DNA of 64,000 bases from Simplicispira sp. 125 (GCF_003096555.1 NZ_QEKM01000001.1:3782001-3846000); one strand, 5' to 3'; numbered from the stretch's first letter, positions 29,720 through 39,024 are shown. Made by a program: numbers and translations. The notes: generated by a model not told the origin, from the sequence alone.

Positions 29720-30351
29720 ACCGGTACCACCTGCGCGCTTCGGTGGCCATCGGGTGCACACCCCGGCGCCAGGTGCTGGTGGCGCTTGCATGGATGGCGT
29801 TGTTGCTTGTGCCTGCGGTGCGCCAGTGGCTCACGGCCAGCATGTGGCGGCACATGGCGCTGCAGTTTCCGTTGTGGATGCTGGCGGGTGCTTGGCTGGC
29901 AGCAGGCTTGCCCCCCGCTGTACGCACCTGCGCGGCGCGCTGGAATGCGCACGGCATCAGCGGGCTGGTCGCCACCGGCACTGTTCTGGCCGTGTTGATG
30001 GTGCCGCGTGTGCTCGACCTGGCGCTGGTGTCTGCGCCCATCGAGGCGGCCAAATGTGTGGCGCTGGTAGTGGCTGGCACGGCGCTGCGGCTGTCGTGGC
30101 GCGCTGCGGGGCTGGTGGTCCAGGGATTTTTTCTGGGCAACATGCTGCCCATGACCGCGGTGGTCGGACAGCTGTACATCGACAGCCCTCTGCGCCTGTG
30201 CAACGCCTACCTGCTGGACGACCAGGCCCGCCTGGGCCAGTGGCTGGTGGGCGCGGCAGCGCTGGTGGCGGTGGGCTGGCTGGCGCAGGTGGCCTGGTGG
30301 GTGGCGCGGCGTGAGGGGGCGTCGGCGGTGTGGGTGTCTGACAAGGGTTGA
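29716..30351 (+). CDS. Polytopic membrane protein at the end of the oxidase operon
   Basis: A 211-residue protein with about five hydrophobic segments (near 20-40, 47-65, 85-105, 112-130 and 175-195). I do not recognise the family. The stretch GFFLGNMLPMTAVVGQLYIDSP, with nearby RLCNAYLLDDQ, looks conserved rather than random. It starts at a GTG overlapping the SCO stop, so it belongs to the operon. A role in assembly or copper/haem supply for the oxidase is inferred only from position. Confidence 0.75.
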   Translation: MNRYHLRASVAIGCTPRRQVLVALAWMALLLVPAVRQWLTASMWRHMALQFPLWMLAGAWLAAGLPPAVRTCAARWNAHGISGLVATGTVLAVLMVPRVLDLALVSAPIEAAKCVALVVAGTALRLSWRAAGLVVQGFFLGNMLPMTAVVGQLYIDSPLRLCNAYLLDDQARLGQWLVGAAALVAVGWLAQVAWWVARREGASAVWVSDKG

Positions 30352-30415
30352 TTGCTATTTAATTTATAGCTTGTTGCGCTTGTTTCACGGGCGTTAGATG
30401 GGTTTTTTGTTGGGT
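30352..30415 (+). repeat. Interspersed palindromic element after the oxidase operon
   Basis: It starts directly after the preceding stop codon with TTGCTATTTAATTTATAGCT. A partly decayed stem follows (TTGCGCTT, loop, then GGGCGTTA), and a T-rich right flank. It could serve as a transcript end. Confidence 0.7.
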
Positions 30416-30691
30416 TTTTGTGCGCTCTGCGCCTTGGGCCGCGCCGCTTGTGCTGAAGGCGGAGGCCGGGGTCGCAGGCAGCGGTGCTCGGTGCTGGCGG
30501 GGTCTCGCTCGAACTCGCGCCTGCGGCGCTCAAACAATCGCGAGCCCTGATCCGCCATCCTCTGCGCTCCTCGGCGCAGCCAGAAGGGGGTTGAAGCCCG
30601 CACGGGCCATCGCTGCGCTCGGCCCTAACGCGCCGCCGGGCGCACATCCCGGCCTCCGTCGGCAGCACAAAACACAAGTCCCAAAGCAGCG
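30416..30691. other. Gene-free GC-rich stretch, possible second repeat family
   Basis: No credible gene is seen between the palindromic element and the end of ctlX. The plus strand around 30520-30600 encodes, in one frame, a peptide fragment (KQSRALIRH and RSSAQPEGG) that I recall from spurious hypothetical proteins in related genomes, which suggests a dispersed non-coding repeat. This recollection cannot be checked here. Confidence 0.35.
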
Positions 30692-31681
30692 CTACACCGC
30701 GCATGCCAGCACGTGATCCCGCCCCGCCATGGCTTGCGCTGGCACAGAAGGCCGCCGTGCCAGGTGAATACCCGCCAGCATGCAGCGCACCGAGCCGCCC
30801 GCCAGTTCAATGGTGGGCACGCGCAGCGGCAGCAGCGTGGCGCTGCGTTCGATGACGGCTTTTTGTGCGGTGCTCAGACTGGCGCAAGCACGTTCGGACA
30901 AAGCCAGCAGGCGCTGCCCGTCCCGGCCGGTGAGTTCGAGCGCGTTGCCGGCAAATTCGCCAATCTGCCGGGCGTCCAGTTCGATGAGCACACGCCCGCT
31001 TTCGCGCAGGCGTGCGCGCACGGCCTCGCGCCGCCGTGGGTCGGCAATCAGGCCAAAGCCCCCGAGCGCAAAGTCGGTGCCCACGCAAAGCATCACGTTG
31101 GTGTGGTAGCAGGGCTGGCCTTGCGCGTCTGCGGTGGCGAAGACCATGGGTTCAAAGTTGAAATGCGTGCAAAAGCGTTCCAGCGCGACCGGGTTGGCGC
31201 GGTTCGACTGCGCCGTGTAGGCGATGCGGGCTATGTGGTCCAGCACCATGGCGCCCGTGCCTTCGAGAAACATGTCGTCGTGTTCCAAACCCGAATAGTC
31301 GATGACGTCCTGCACGCGGTACTCGCGTTTGAGCATCTCGATGATGTCGCTGCGCCGCTCGCGCCGACGGTTGGGTGCAAACATGGGGTAGAGCGCCACA
31401 TGGCCCCCGGCGTGGGTGGAGAACCAGTTGTTCGGAAAAACGCTGTCGGGCGTGTCCTGCGCGCCATCGTCGTCGAACAGGTGCACGTGCACCCCGGCGG
31501 CCTCCAGCCGGGCGGCGGCTGCGCAGACCTCGGCGTGGGCGCTGCGGGCCGTTGCGTCGGGCGGCTGACCGCTGGTGCGCGCCTGGAAGGCGTTGTCGGC
31601 GGCAGTTTCGGGGTTGGGATGGAAGCGCTGCGGGCGCACCATCACCACGGCGGCGGGGGACTGGAGGGATATGGAGGGCAT
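30692..31681 (-). CDS. ctlX: Citrulline-utilisation hydrolase CtlX-type amidinotransferase-fold enzyme
   Basis: A 329-residue member of the guanidino-group-modifying (pentein) superfamily. Conserved stretches are PNNWFSTH (83-90), LEGTGAMVLDH (139-149), the catalytic His193 in YHTNVMLCVG, and the catalytic Cys300 in GGSVRCMLAGIHL. The family hydrolyses citrulline- or arginine-related compounds; the CtlX assignment is from overall resemblance, and a dimethylarginine hydrolase is the main alternative. It is divergent from an Lrp-family regulator gene, with a perfect palindrome between them, so control by that regulator is likely. Confidence 0.82.
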   Translation of the reverse strand: MPSISLQSPAAVVMVRPQRFHPNPETAADNAFQARTSGQPPDATARSAHAEVCAAAARLEAAGVHVHLFDDDGAQDTPDSVFPNNWFSTHAGGHVALYPMFAPNRRRERRSDIIEMLKREYRVQDVIDYSGLEHDDMFLEGTGAMVLDHIARIAYTAQSNRANPVALERFCTHFNFEPMVFATADAQGQPCYHTNVMLCVGTDFALGGFGLIADPRRREAVRARLRESGRVLIELDARQIGEFAGNALELTGRDGQRLLALSERACASLSTAQKAVIERSATLLPLRVPTIELAGGSVRCMLAGIHLARRPSVPAQAMAGRDHVLACAV

Positions 31682-31774
31682 TTTTGCGGGCGGGGGTGAA
31701 GTGGAGTGCAGAAGGGCGGTGCAAACTGATTTTGCGCAAGGCCATTGCTAACAAAAAGCCCCCAAACTGACCAA

Positions 31775-31797
31775 AATGCGCTGAAAATTAGCGCATT
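31775..31797. promoter_or_regulatory. Palindromic operator candidate between ctlX and lrp
   Basis: AATGCGCT (31775-31782) and AGCGCATT (31790-31797) form a perfect 8-base inverted repeat around GAAAATT. It ends seven bases before the regulator start and lies in the shared 123-base divergent region. Lrp-type regulators usually bind such imperfect to perfect dyads. Confidence 0.6.
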
Positions 31798-31804
31798 GTC
31801 AGCC

Positions 31805-32248
31805 ATGAAAAACACTATGACCAAACTGGACGACACCGATCGCGAAATCCTCAGCATTCTGCGTGCCGATGCCCGTACGCCTGTGGCCACGTTGGCGCAA
31901 AAACTGCGCGTCTCGCGTGGCACGGTGCAAAACCGCCTGCGCAAGATGGAGGAAGGCGGGGTGATCGTGGGCTACACCGTGCGCCTGCGGCCCGACTCGG
32001 AGCCGCACCGCATTCGCGCCTGGATGAGCATCGCCGTGGAAGGCAATGCCGCACCCGAGGTGATTCGTGCGCTGCGCGGCGAGCCCATGGTGGGCACGCT
32101 GCACACCACCAACGGCCGATGGGACATCGTGGCCGAGGTGCGCGCCCAGAGCCTGGAGGCGTTCGACAGCGCCCTGGGCCGCATCCGTCTCACGCCAGGT
32201 ATCGCCAACACGGAGACCAGCATCCTGCTCTCCACCTACAAGGCTTGA
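31805..32248 (+). CDS. Lrp/AsnC-family transcriptional regulator
   Basis: A 147-residue regulator with an N-terminal helix-turn-helix (LDDTDREILSILRADARTP, then RVSRGTVQNRLRKME) and a C-terminal RAM ligand-binding domain (VGTLHTTNGRWDIVAEVRA). It is divergent from ctlX; the likely ligand is an amino acid or guanidino compound related to that enzyme's substrate. A second in-frame ATG at 31817 is possible. The palindrome just upstream may mediate autoregulation. Confidence 0.9.
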   Translation: MKNTMTKLDDTDREILSILRADARTPVATLAQKLRVSRGTVQNRLRKMEEGGVIVGYTVRLRPDSEPHRIRAWMSIAVEGNAAPEVIRALRGEPMVGTLHTTNGRWDIVAEVRAQSLEAFDSALGRIRLTPGIANTETSILLSTYKA

Positions 32249-32292
32249 TGTTGGCAGTACGGCGCCTGTCGTTCATCTAGGATAGAGCCACC

Positions 32293-33501
32293 ATGCCGAC
32301 CACGCCCCCGTCGCCCGCAATGCCTCCTGACCGTATCTGGCCGCTACGGGGTGAGTTTGTTGACGCCGCGCTAGAGCAATCCTTTCGCGAGAGCACGTTG
32401 CAGCAGGTGGTGTCGCAACAGCGCACCAGCCTGTTGGTCTGGGCGATCCTGCTTTTGCTGTTTGCCGTGCCCGACTATCTCGCGATGGGTCCCGTGCCGT
32501 GGTTCTGGGTTCTGATGGGCTATCGAGCGGGTATGGCTGTGCTGCTGCTGGGATATATGCACGCGCTGGGGCGTGTGCCGACACTGGCTCTTCACAACCA
32601 TATCCTGATGTGGCTGGGCCTGCTGGCCTATCCCTTCTTTTTTCTGTTTTACGCCGTGCGGCCGGACGTGCGTGCGATCAATACCGGCGTCATCATGGTG
32701 GTGCAGCTCACCATGTTTCTTTTCATCCCTTCACGGGTGAAGCTGACCATACCCGTCGCGTTGTTTGGGGCTGTCGGGACCACCGTGAGTTACTGGTGGA
32801 CCAGCCCGGCAGATGCAGCCACCAAGGCGGCCACCGTTTTGCTGGTCACGATGCCTGCGGTCATGGGCTATGTGGCTGCGCTGCGCCAGCAAAAAACCGA
32901 AAGACAGGAGTTCTGGCTGCGCCAGCAACTGCAGGATGCCAACCGCGAACTGCAGGGCGAAGTAGCGCGCCGTGTGGCCCTGCAGGTCGAACTCGAACGC
33001 CAGGCCGCCACCGACTTGCTGACCGGGCTGCCCAATCGGCGCGCCTTGGCGGAGCGCTTTCCGATCGAGGCGGCACGTGCGCAGCGCACCGGTGAAGCGC
33101 TTTCGCTGGTCATGTTTGACCTGGACCATTTCAAGCAGGTGAACGACCGTTACGGCCACGCCGCTGGGGACGCCGTGCTGCGCGGTGTGGGCCAACTGTG
33201 CACCCGCAGTTTTCGCGGCGTGGACATGGTGGCGCGGGTGGGGGGCGAGGAGTTCGCGGTGCTGTTGCCCGGCGCTTCTGTGCAGCAGGCGGGCGTTGTC
33301 ATGGAGCGTTTTATCAACACCCTGGCCGGTATGGATATTGAAATCGGTACCCAGAGCCTGCGCATTAGCGCCACGGCGGGTGTGGCGCAGCTGCAGGACA
33401 GTGAGTCGCTGGATGCGCTCATGGCCCGGGCCGATGTCGCCCTGTATGCCGGCAAACAGGCGGGGCGCAACCGCGTGGTGCTGGCGCCCGCGCCGGGTTG
33501 A
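32293..33501 (+). CDS. Membrane-bound diguanylate cyclase
   Basis: A 402-residue protein with about five to six membrane spans in the first 205 residues, a short coiled linker (LQDANRELQGEVARRVALQ), and a GGDEF domain. The active-site motif is GGEEF at 317-321, and an inhibitory I-site RxxD (RGVD, 308-311) lies exactly five residues before it. Synthesis of c-di-GMP with product inhibition is therefore expected. The N-terminal domain is not one I can name. It converges on the HAD phosphatase gene. Confidence 0.92.
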   Translation: MPTTPPSPAMPPDRIWPLRGEFVDAALEQSFRESTLQQVVSQQRTSLLVWAILLLLFAVPDYLAMGPVPWFWVLMGYRAGMAVLLLGYMHALGRVPTLALHNHILMWLGLLAYPFFFLFYAVRPDVRAINTGVIMVVQLTMFLFIPSRVKLTIPVALFGAVGTTVSYWWTSPADAATKAATVLLVTMPAVMGYVAALRQQKTERQEFWLRQQLQDANRELQGEVARRVALQVELERQAATDLLTGLPNRRALAERFPIEAARAQRTGEALSLVMFDLDHFKQVNDRYGHAAGDAVLRGVGQLCTRSFRGVDMVARVGGEEFAVLLPGASVQQAGVVMERFINTLAGMDIEIGTQSLRISATAGVAQLQDSESLDALMARADVALYAGKQAGRNRVVLAPAPG

Positions 33502-33521
33502 AGCGGTGCAATCGTTTCGGG

Positions 33522-34358
33522 TCAGCCTGCGCGTGCGGCGAGCAGGTGGCGCGCCAGCTCGGCAAACCCGGCGCCGCGTTCGCCCGCTGTCACATGGCGC
33601 GGCAGATGAACAAGCTGGGGTACAAAGCGTGCAATGTTCGCTACGCCTACGCTGTGCGTAAAGTGCTGGAACATGATCTGGTCGTTGGTCGAGTCGCCCA
33701 CATAGACCCAACGGTCGATTTCACTCTCCAGCGTGCGCCCGAAGAGTTGCTGCACGATCCAGCGCGCACCTTCCCACTTGTTGTGCGCGCCAAACCAACC
33801 GTTGATGTGGATGCTGCTGACCGTGGCCGTCATGCCTGCCGCACGCATGATGCGCACCGCATGGTCGATGGCCTCTTGCGGCAGGTGGCTGAACTCGCTG
33901 TGGTCGATGGCGATGTCGGTCTCGCGCCCCGGGGAATCGGTGGCCTGGCGTGCACCCGGCACCTCGGCCTCGATCTGCGCCAGCACCTGCTGCATGGCGC
34001 GGAAGTTGGCGGCGCGGGTGGCGGCATCCTGTTGGTATATTTTTGATAGCTGTTCGCGCTTGTCAGATAAGCGCTGCAAGCCATTTTGATGTAAATTTTC
34101 TGTCGTATTCAGCAGGGCCGCCGCACCGTTTTCCGCCACGATGGCATCGACCGGCCAGGTGGCGGCAAAGGGCGCACTCCAGCCGACCGGGCGCCCGGTG
34201 ATGGGGACGACATGCAGGCCCGCCGCCTTCAGCGCACCCAGGGCTTGCAGTGCATCGGGTGTGATGGCGCCTTCGGTGGTGAGGGTGTCATCGATGTCGG
34301 TCAACACGCCCACCAGGCCCGCGCCGCGGGGCGCGGACCAGGTTGCCAAAGGCGCCAT
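33522..34358 (-). CDS. HAD-IIB phosphatase (mannosyl-3-phosphoglycerate phosphatase-like)
   Basis: A 278-residue haloacid-dehalogenase-type phosphatase. The nucleophile motif is TDIDDTLT (Asp21, Asp23). Motif II is in VPITGRPVGW and motif IV is YVGDSTNDQIMF. The cap region resembles sucrose- or mannosyl-phosphoglycerate phosphatases. An in-frame copy of the interspersed element encodes about residues 86-107 in the segment after VAENGAAALL. Start choice is uncertain: ATG at 34358 follows the prfC stop, and an ATG at 34370 overlaps prfC. The gene is probably cotranscribed with prfC. Confidence 0.8.
   Translation of the reverse strand: MAPLATWSAPRGAGLVGVLTDIDDTLTTEGAITPDALQALGALKAAGLHVVPITGRPVGWSAPFAATWPVDAIVAENGAAALLNTTENLHQNGLQRLSDKREQLSKIYQQDAATRAANFRAMQQVLAQIEAEVPGARQATDSPGRETDIAIDHSEFSHLPQEAIDHAVRIMRAAGMTATVSSIHINGWFGAHNKWEGARWIVQQLFGRTLESEIDRWVYVGDSTNDQIMFQHFTHSVGVANIARFVPQLVHLPRHVTAGERGAGFAELARHLLAARAG
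34038..34100 (+). repeat. Interspersed palindromic element inserted in frame in the HAD phosphatase gene
   Basis: On the plus strand it has TTTTTGATAGCTG, the stem GCGCTT (34056-34061) and AAGCGC (34069-34074) around a 7-nt loop, then AAGCCATTTTGATGTAAATT. The gene reads the opposite strand, with the stem in phase G-CGC-TT, so the peptide (around NGLQRLSDKREQLSK) differs completely from that in hsdR. Confidence 0.85.
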
Positions 34359-34359
34359 G

Positions 34360-35988
34360 TCAGCTGGCATGGCCCAGGGCCAGGCCCGCATGCTCGCGCA
34401 GCGGGTGAAAGTGGATCTTGGGGAAGCGCTCTTGCGCCAGCCGCACGTCGTAGGGCGATGTGCACAAATACGCCAGCGTCTCGGCCGCGTCGTGCGCCAT
34501 GCGCAGCGGGTAGGCGTTTTCAAACTCGCGCAACTCGGCGGGGGTGTCGGCGGTGATCCAGCGCGCGCCCGTGTACTGGCAGCCTTCCAGGCGGATATCA
34601 GCGTCGTATTCGGCTTTCAGACGGTGCTGCACCACCTCGAACTGCAACTGGCCCACGGCGCCCAGCAGCATGTTGCCCCCGGTGTCGGGTTTGAAGACCT
34701 GGATCGCACCTTCTTCGCCCAGCTGGGCCAGGCCTTGCTGCAGCTGCTTGGTGCGCAGCGGGTTCTTGAGCACCACGGTCATGAACAGTTCGGGCGCGAA
34801 GAAGGGCAGGCCGGTAAATTGCAGGTTGGCACCGTCGGTGATGGTGTCGCCCAGCTGCACGCCGCCGTGCGTGGTAAAGCCAATGATGTCGCCGGCGTAG
34901 GCCTCCTCGACCGCCTCGCGCCGCTGGCTCATGAAGGTGACCACGCTGGTGGGCCGCAGCTCTTTGCCGGTGCGCTGCACCTTGAGCTTCATGCCCGGCG
35001 TGTATTTGCCCGAGGCCACGCGCACGAAGGCGATGCGGTCGCGGTGGTTGGCATCCATGTTGGCCTGCACCTTGAACACCACGCCGGAAAAGCCCTCGTC
35101 CTCGGGCTGGATGGTTTTGACCACCGGCTGCTTGTTGACCTGCAGCGTGCTGATGCGCGGACCGGGCGGGGGCGACATGTCGACCACGGCGTCGAGCACC
35201 TCCATCACACCGAAGTTGTTCACACCGGAGCCGAAAAACACGGGCGTGAGCTTGCCGGCCAGGAAATCTGCATGGTTCCAGGCGGCCGAGGCGCCCACGG
35301 CCAGTTCCATGCTCTCCAGTGCGTCGTCAAACGATTTGCCAAAGCGTTTGCGCAGCCGCTCGGCCTCGGCCAGCGGCACCACTTCAAAGTCTTTCGGCCC
35401 GCGGTCGCTGCCGGGAGTGAACACGGTCATGGTCTGCGTGCGCAGGTTGATGATGCCGCCAAAGCTTTTGCCCTGGCCCACCGGCCAGGTGATGGGGCAG
35501 CAGGGCATGCCCAGCTCGCGCTCCACCTCGTCGAGGATGTCCAGCGGGTCGCGCACTTCGCGGTCCATCTTGTTGACGAAGGTGATGATGGGCGTGTCGC
35601 GCTGGCGGCAGACCTCGATCAGGCGGCGGGTTTGCGCTTCCACGCCGTTGGCCGCGTCGATCACCATCAGCGCCGAGTCGACGGCAGTGAGCACGCGGTA
35701 GGTGTCTTCCGAGAAGTCCTTGTGGCCGGGGGTGTCGAGCAGGTTGACCACGTGGTCGCGGTAGGCCATCTGCATCACGCTGGACGCGACCGAAATGCCG
35801 CGCTGCTTCTCGATCTCCATCCAGTCGGACGTGGCGTGGCGGCTGGCCTTGCGGCCCTTGACGGCGCCAGCAATTTGAATGGCGCCCGAGAACAGCAGCA
35901 GCTTTTCCGTCAGCGTGGTTTTACCAGCGTCGGGGTGGGAAATGATGGCAAAGGTGCGGCGGCGCCGGGTCTCAGAGGCGTAGGACAA
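34360..35988 (-). CDS. prfC: Peptide chain release factor 3
   Basis: A translational GTPase that recycles RF1/RF2 from the ribosome. The 542-residue protein has the P-loop ISHPDAGKTTLTEK, switch II in DTPGHKDFSEDTYR, NKMDRE, and RF3-specific C-terminal domains. No ATG gives the expected N-terminus. The family sequence SYASETRRRRTFAIISH is preceded by a TTG at 35988, which I take as the start. A frame open to 36219 would add 77 residues with no family resemblance. Confidence 0.95.
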   Translation of the reverse strand: MSYASETRRRRTFAIISHPDAGKTTLTEKLLLFSGAIQIAGAVKGRKASRHATSDWMEIEKQRGISVASSVMQMAYRDHVVNLLDTPGHKDFSEDTYRVLTAVDSALMVIDAANGVEAQTRRLIEVCRQRDTPIITFVNKMDREVRDPLDILDEVERELGMPCCPITWPVGQGKSFGGIINLRTQTMTVFTPGSDRGPKDFEVVPLAEAERLRKRFGKSFDDALESMELAVGASAAWNHADFLAGKLTPVFFGSGVNNFGVMEVLDAVVDMSPPPGPRISTLQVNKQPVVKTIQPEDEGFSGVVFKVQANMDANHRDRIAFVRVASGKYTPGMKLKVQRTGKELRPTSVVTFMSQRREAVEEAYAGDIIGFTTHGGVQLGDTITDGANLQFTGLPFFAPELFMTVVLKNPLRTKQLQQGLAQLGEEGAIQVFKPDTGGNMLLGAVGQLQFEVVQHRLKAEYDADIRLEGCQYTGARWITADTPAELREFENAYPLRMAHDAAETLAYLCTSPYDVRLAQERFPKIHFHPLREHAGLALGHAS

Positions 35989-36166
35989 GGGGTAATCCAG
36001 CAACAGGGGAAAGCGTTGGCACCCCCGCGCCCTGTGGGGGCGGTGGGGTGGTGAAAGGCGGGATTTTACGGGTGGGGCCGGAAAGGGGGACCATCGGGCC
36101 TTCCGCCGCCGCAGGCCAGGCAGGCCTTTGCTGTGTTTGTGCCCCAAACATGTCACAGTGGCGGTT

Positions 36167-37402
36167 ATGCATTCCGACTCTGTTGCCTCTCCTGCATCGA
36201 CCTGGGTGCAGGCGGGCACGCCGGCTTACCGGCGCATCAGCCTGGCGCTTTTTCTGGCAGGTTTTGCCACTTTCTCACTGCTGTACTGCGTGCAGCCGGT
36301 GTTGCCAGAGCTGGCCGCGCATTTCGGCCTGGGCGCGGCGAGCAGTTCGCTGGCGCTTTCGGTGGCCACGGGCTGCCTGGCGGTGGCGATCTTTGCCGCG
36401 GGGGCGCTGTCCGAGGGGCGCGACCAGCGCCGCCTGATGTTCGTATCGATGGCGTTGGCGGCCCTGTTCAACATTCTGGCCGCCTTGGCGCCCTCCTGGG
36501 GCGCGCTGCTGGCGGCGCGGGCGCTGGAAGGTCTGTTGCTGGGCGGCGTGCCTGCCGTCGCGATGGCGTACCTGTCAAACCACATCCACCCGCGCGGGCT
36601 GGGGTTTTCCATGGGCTTGTATATCGGTGGCACGGCCTTTGGCGGCATGGCGGGGCGCATTGGCATGAGCGCGCTGGCAGACCACTTTGGTTGGCGCGTG
36701 GCCCTGGCCACCATGGGGGTGCTGGGCCTGGTGGCTGCGGTCGGTTTTGTGCTGCTGCTGCCGCGCGCCGACAGGCCGGGCGCCCCGGCGGTGCGCAGGG
36801 CCCTGGGTTTGCGGTACCACCTGGGCGCCTGGCGCGCCCATCTGCAAACGCCGGGCCTGCCGCTGCTGTTTGCCTCGGGCTTTGCGCTGATGGGGGTGTT
36901 TGTCTCGCTGTTCAACTACGCCGGTTTCCGGCTTGCCCTGCCGCCCTATGGCCTGAGCCAGACGCAGATCGGGCTGATCTTCAGTGTCTACCTGTTCGGC
37001 ATGGTGGCCTCGCCCACCGCGGGCGCGCTGGCAGACCGTCTGGGCCGTGCGCCGGTGCTTGTCGGCGGTGTGGTGCTGATGTCGGCGGGCGTGTTGCTGA
37101 CCCTGGTGGCGCCCCTGGCGGGGGTGATCGCGGGCATTGCGGTGCTGACTTTCGGGTTCTTTGTGGCGCACGCCGTGGCCAGCGGTTGGGTAGGGCGGCT
37201 GGCGCTGCAGTCCAAGGGGCATGCCTCGTCGCTGTACCTGCTGGCGTACTACCTGGGGTCGAGCCTGCTGGGGTCGGCCGGGGGCTGGTTCTGGGAGCAT
37301 GGCCAGTGGCCGGCGCTGGTGGTCTTTTCGCTGGTCTTGCTGGCGGGCGCGCTGTGGCTCGCGCTGCGCCTGCGCAGCAGGGCCGATGCCGCCAAGGGGT
37401 GA
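36167..37402 (+). CDS. MFS transporter
   Basis: A 411-residue major-facilitator protein with 12 predicted membrane spans. The region [10 protein letters not shown] after span 2, and [13 protein letters not shown] in the second half, correspond to the MFS loop motifs. It resembles the YnfM/NepI-like exporter group. Substrate unknown. The ATG at 36167 was chosen over an upstream start at 36128, because residues before [11 protein letters not shown] are not membrane-like or conserved in appearance. It is divergent from prfC, with about 180 bases in between. Confidence 0.88.
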   Translation: MHSDSVASPASTWVQAGTPAYRRISLALFLAGFATFSLLYCVQPVLPELAAHFGLGAASSSLALSVATGCLAVAIFAAGALSEGRDQRRLMFVSMALAALFNILAALAPSWGALLAARALEGLLLGGVPAVAMAYLSNHIHPRGLGFSMGLYIGGTAFGGMAGRIGMSALADHFGWRVALATMGVLGLVAAVGFVLLLPRADRPGAPAVRRALGLRYHLGAWRAHLQTPGLPLLFASGFALMGVFVSLFNYAGFRLALPPYGLSQTQIGLIFSVYLFGMVASPTAGALADRLGRAPVLVGGVVLMSAGVLLTLVAPLAGVIAGIAVLTFGFFVAHAVASGWVGRLALQSKGHASSLYLLAYYLGSSLLGSAGGWFWEHGQWPALVVFSLVLLAGALWLALRLRSRADAAKG

Positions 37403-37439
37403 GGCAGCGCGCCGCCTGCGGTGCCGATATAATCGCCCC

Positions 37440-37520
37440 TTCCTCCGAGGAGCGTTGCAGCGGCCCCATTGTGTATGCGGGACGTGAGGCTCGGAGTCAT
37501 CCCGCAACGACGCTCATCCA
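37440..37520 (+). promoter_or_regulatory. SAH riboswitch upstream of ahcY
   Basis: The RF01057-type consensus is readable: CTCCGAGGAGCGTTGCAGCG, then GAGGCTCGG, then GCAACGACGCTCATCC, with the first and last blocks pairing (GAGCGTTGC with GCAACGACGCTC). In beta-proteobacteria this element senses S-adenosylhomocysteine and raises expression of SAH recycling genes. It is about 70 bases before the ahcY start. Confidence 0.92.
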
Positions 37521-37587
37521 CTTTCCGTGTGGTGAGCCTGTACCTTCCCCCGGCGAGTGGTTTTTCAAACATGCTTTGGAGCAAACC

Positions 37588-39024
37588 ATGAACGCACGCG
37601 TCAACGCCCCCGTCCTCACCGACTGCGCCATTACCGACATTGGCCTGGCCGCCTGGGGCCGTAAAGAAATCCGCATCGCCGAAACCGAGATGCCCGGCCT
37701 GATGGCCATCCGCGAAGAATTCGCTGCCAAGCAGTCGCTCAAGGGCGCGCGCATCACCGGCAGCCTGCACATGACCATCCAGACCGCCGTGCTCATCGAG
37801 ACGCTGCAGGCGCTGGGCGCGCAGGTGCGCTGGGCTTCGTGCAACATTTTCTCGACGCAAGACCATGCCGCCGCCGCCATTGCTGCGGGCGGCACACCGG
37901 TGTTCGCCATCAAAGGCGAGTCGCTGGCCGACTACTGGGACTACACGCACCGTATTTTTGACTTCGGCGTTGCAGGCACGCCCGGCGAAGGCCCGAACCT
38001 GATTCTGGACGACGGCGGCGACGCCACGCTGCTCATGCACCTGGGCAAGCGTGCTGAAAAAGACGCATCCCTTATTGCCAACCCTACCAGCGAAGAAGAA
38101 ACCTGCCTGTTTGCCTCCATCAAGGCCAAGCTGGCCGTGGACCCCACCTGGTACAGCCGCAAGAGTGCGGAGATCATCGGCGTCACCGAAGAAACCACCA
38201 CCGGCGTGCACCGCCTCAAGGAAATGTCCGCCAAGGGCAGCCTGATGTTCCGCGCCATCAACGTGAACGATTCGGTCACCAAGAGCAAGTTCGACAACCT
38301 GTACGGCTGCCGCGAGTCGCTGGTGGACGGCATCAAGCGCGCCACCGATGTGATGATTGCGGGTAAAGTGGCCTGCGTTGCGGGCTACGGCGACGTGGGC
38401 AAGGGCAGCGCCCAGGCGCTGCGTGCGCTGTCGGCCCAGGTCTGGGTGACCGAGATTGACCCCATCAACGCGCTGCAGGCCGCGATGGAAGGTTACAAGG
38501 TCGTGACCATGGAATACGCGGCCGACAAGGCCGACATTTTTGTGACCACTACCGGCAACCGTGACGTGATCACCTTCGAGCACATGACCGCCATGAAGGA
38601 CCAGGCCATCGTCTGCAACATTGGCCACTTCGACAACGAAATCCAGGTTGCAAAGCTCGAAGAAAAATGCGAATGGGAAGAGGTCAAGCCCCAGGTCGAT
38701 CACGTCATCTTCCCCGATGGCAAACGCATCATCCTGCTGGCCAAGGGCCGTCTGGTGAACCTGGGCTGCGGCACGGGCCACCCGAGTTTCGTGATGTCGT
38801 CGAGCTTTGCCAACCAGACCATCGCGCAGATCGAGCTGTTCACGCACAGCGATTTCTACGAAAGCGGCAAGGTCTACGTGTTGCCCAAGCATCTGGATGA
38901 AAAGGTGGCACGCCTGCACCTCAAGAAGGTGGGTGCCATGCTGAGCGAGTTGAGCGACGAGCAGGCTGCTTATATCGGCGTGCCCAAGCAAGGCCCCTAC
39001 AAGCCCGATACTTACCGCTATTGA
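37588..39024 (+). CDS. ahcY: Adenosylhomocysteinase
   Basis: Hydrolyses S-adenosylhomocysteine to homocysteine and adenosine. The 478-residue protein has the NAD-binding motif [16 protein letters not shown], the active-site segment around [15 protein letters not shown], and the family C-terminus YKPDTYRY. It opens the methyl-cycle operon ahcY-tlyA-metF under the SAH riboswitch. The frame is open far upstream, through the MFS gene, but that is chance. A copy of the interspersed element follows the stop codon at once. Confidence 0.98.
   Translation: MNARVNAPVLTDCAITDIGLAAWGRKEIRIAETEMPGLMAIREEFAAKQSLKGARITGSLHMTIQTAVLIETLQALGAQVRWASCNIFSTQDHAAAAIAAGGTPVFAIKGESLADYWDYTHRIFDFGVAGTPGEGPNLILDDGGDATLLMHLGKRAEKDASLIANPTSEEETCLFASIKAKLAVDPTWYSRKSAEIIGVTEETTTGVHRLKEMSAKGSLMFRAINVNDSVTKSKFDNLYGCRESLVDGIKRATDVMIAGKVACVAGYGDVGKGSAQALRALSAQVWVTEIDPINALQAAMEGYKVVTMEYAADKADIFVTTTGNRDVITFEHMTAMKDQAIVCNIGHFDNEIQVAKLEEKCEWEEVKPQVDHVIFPDGKRIILLAKGRLVNLGCGTGHPSFVMSSSFANQTIAQIELFTHSDFYESGKVYVLPKHLDEKVARLHLKKVGAMLSELSDEQAAYIGVPKQGPYKPDTYRY

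Noticed and set aside
34141..36054. Open frame of over 630 codons opposite prfC
   Set aside because: Shadow of a clearly conserved GTPase gene.
36133..37587. Upstream extension of the ahcY frame
   Set aside because: It runs through the MFS gene and the SAH riboswitch; the family N-terminus starts at 37588.
37249..38991. Long open frame opposite ahcY
   Set aside because: Antisense shadow without any motif; ahcY is certain.
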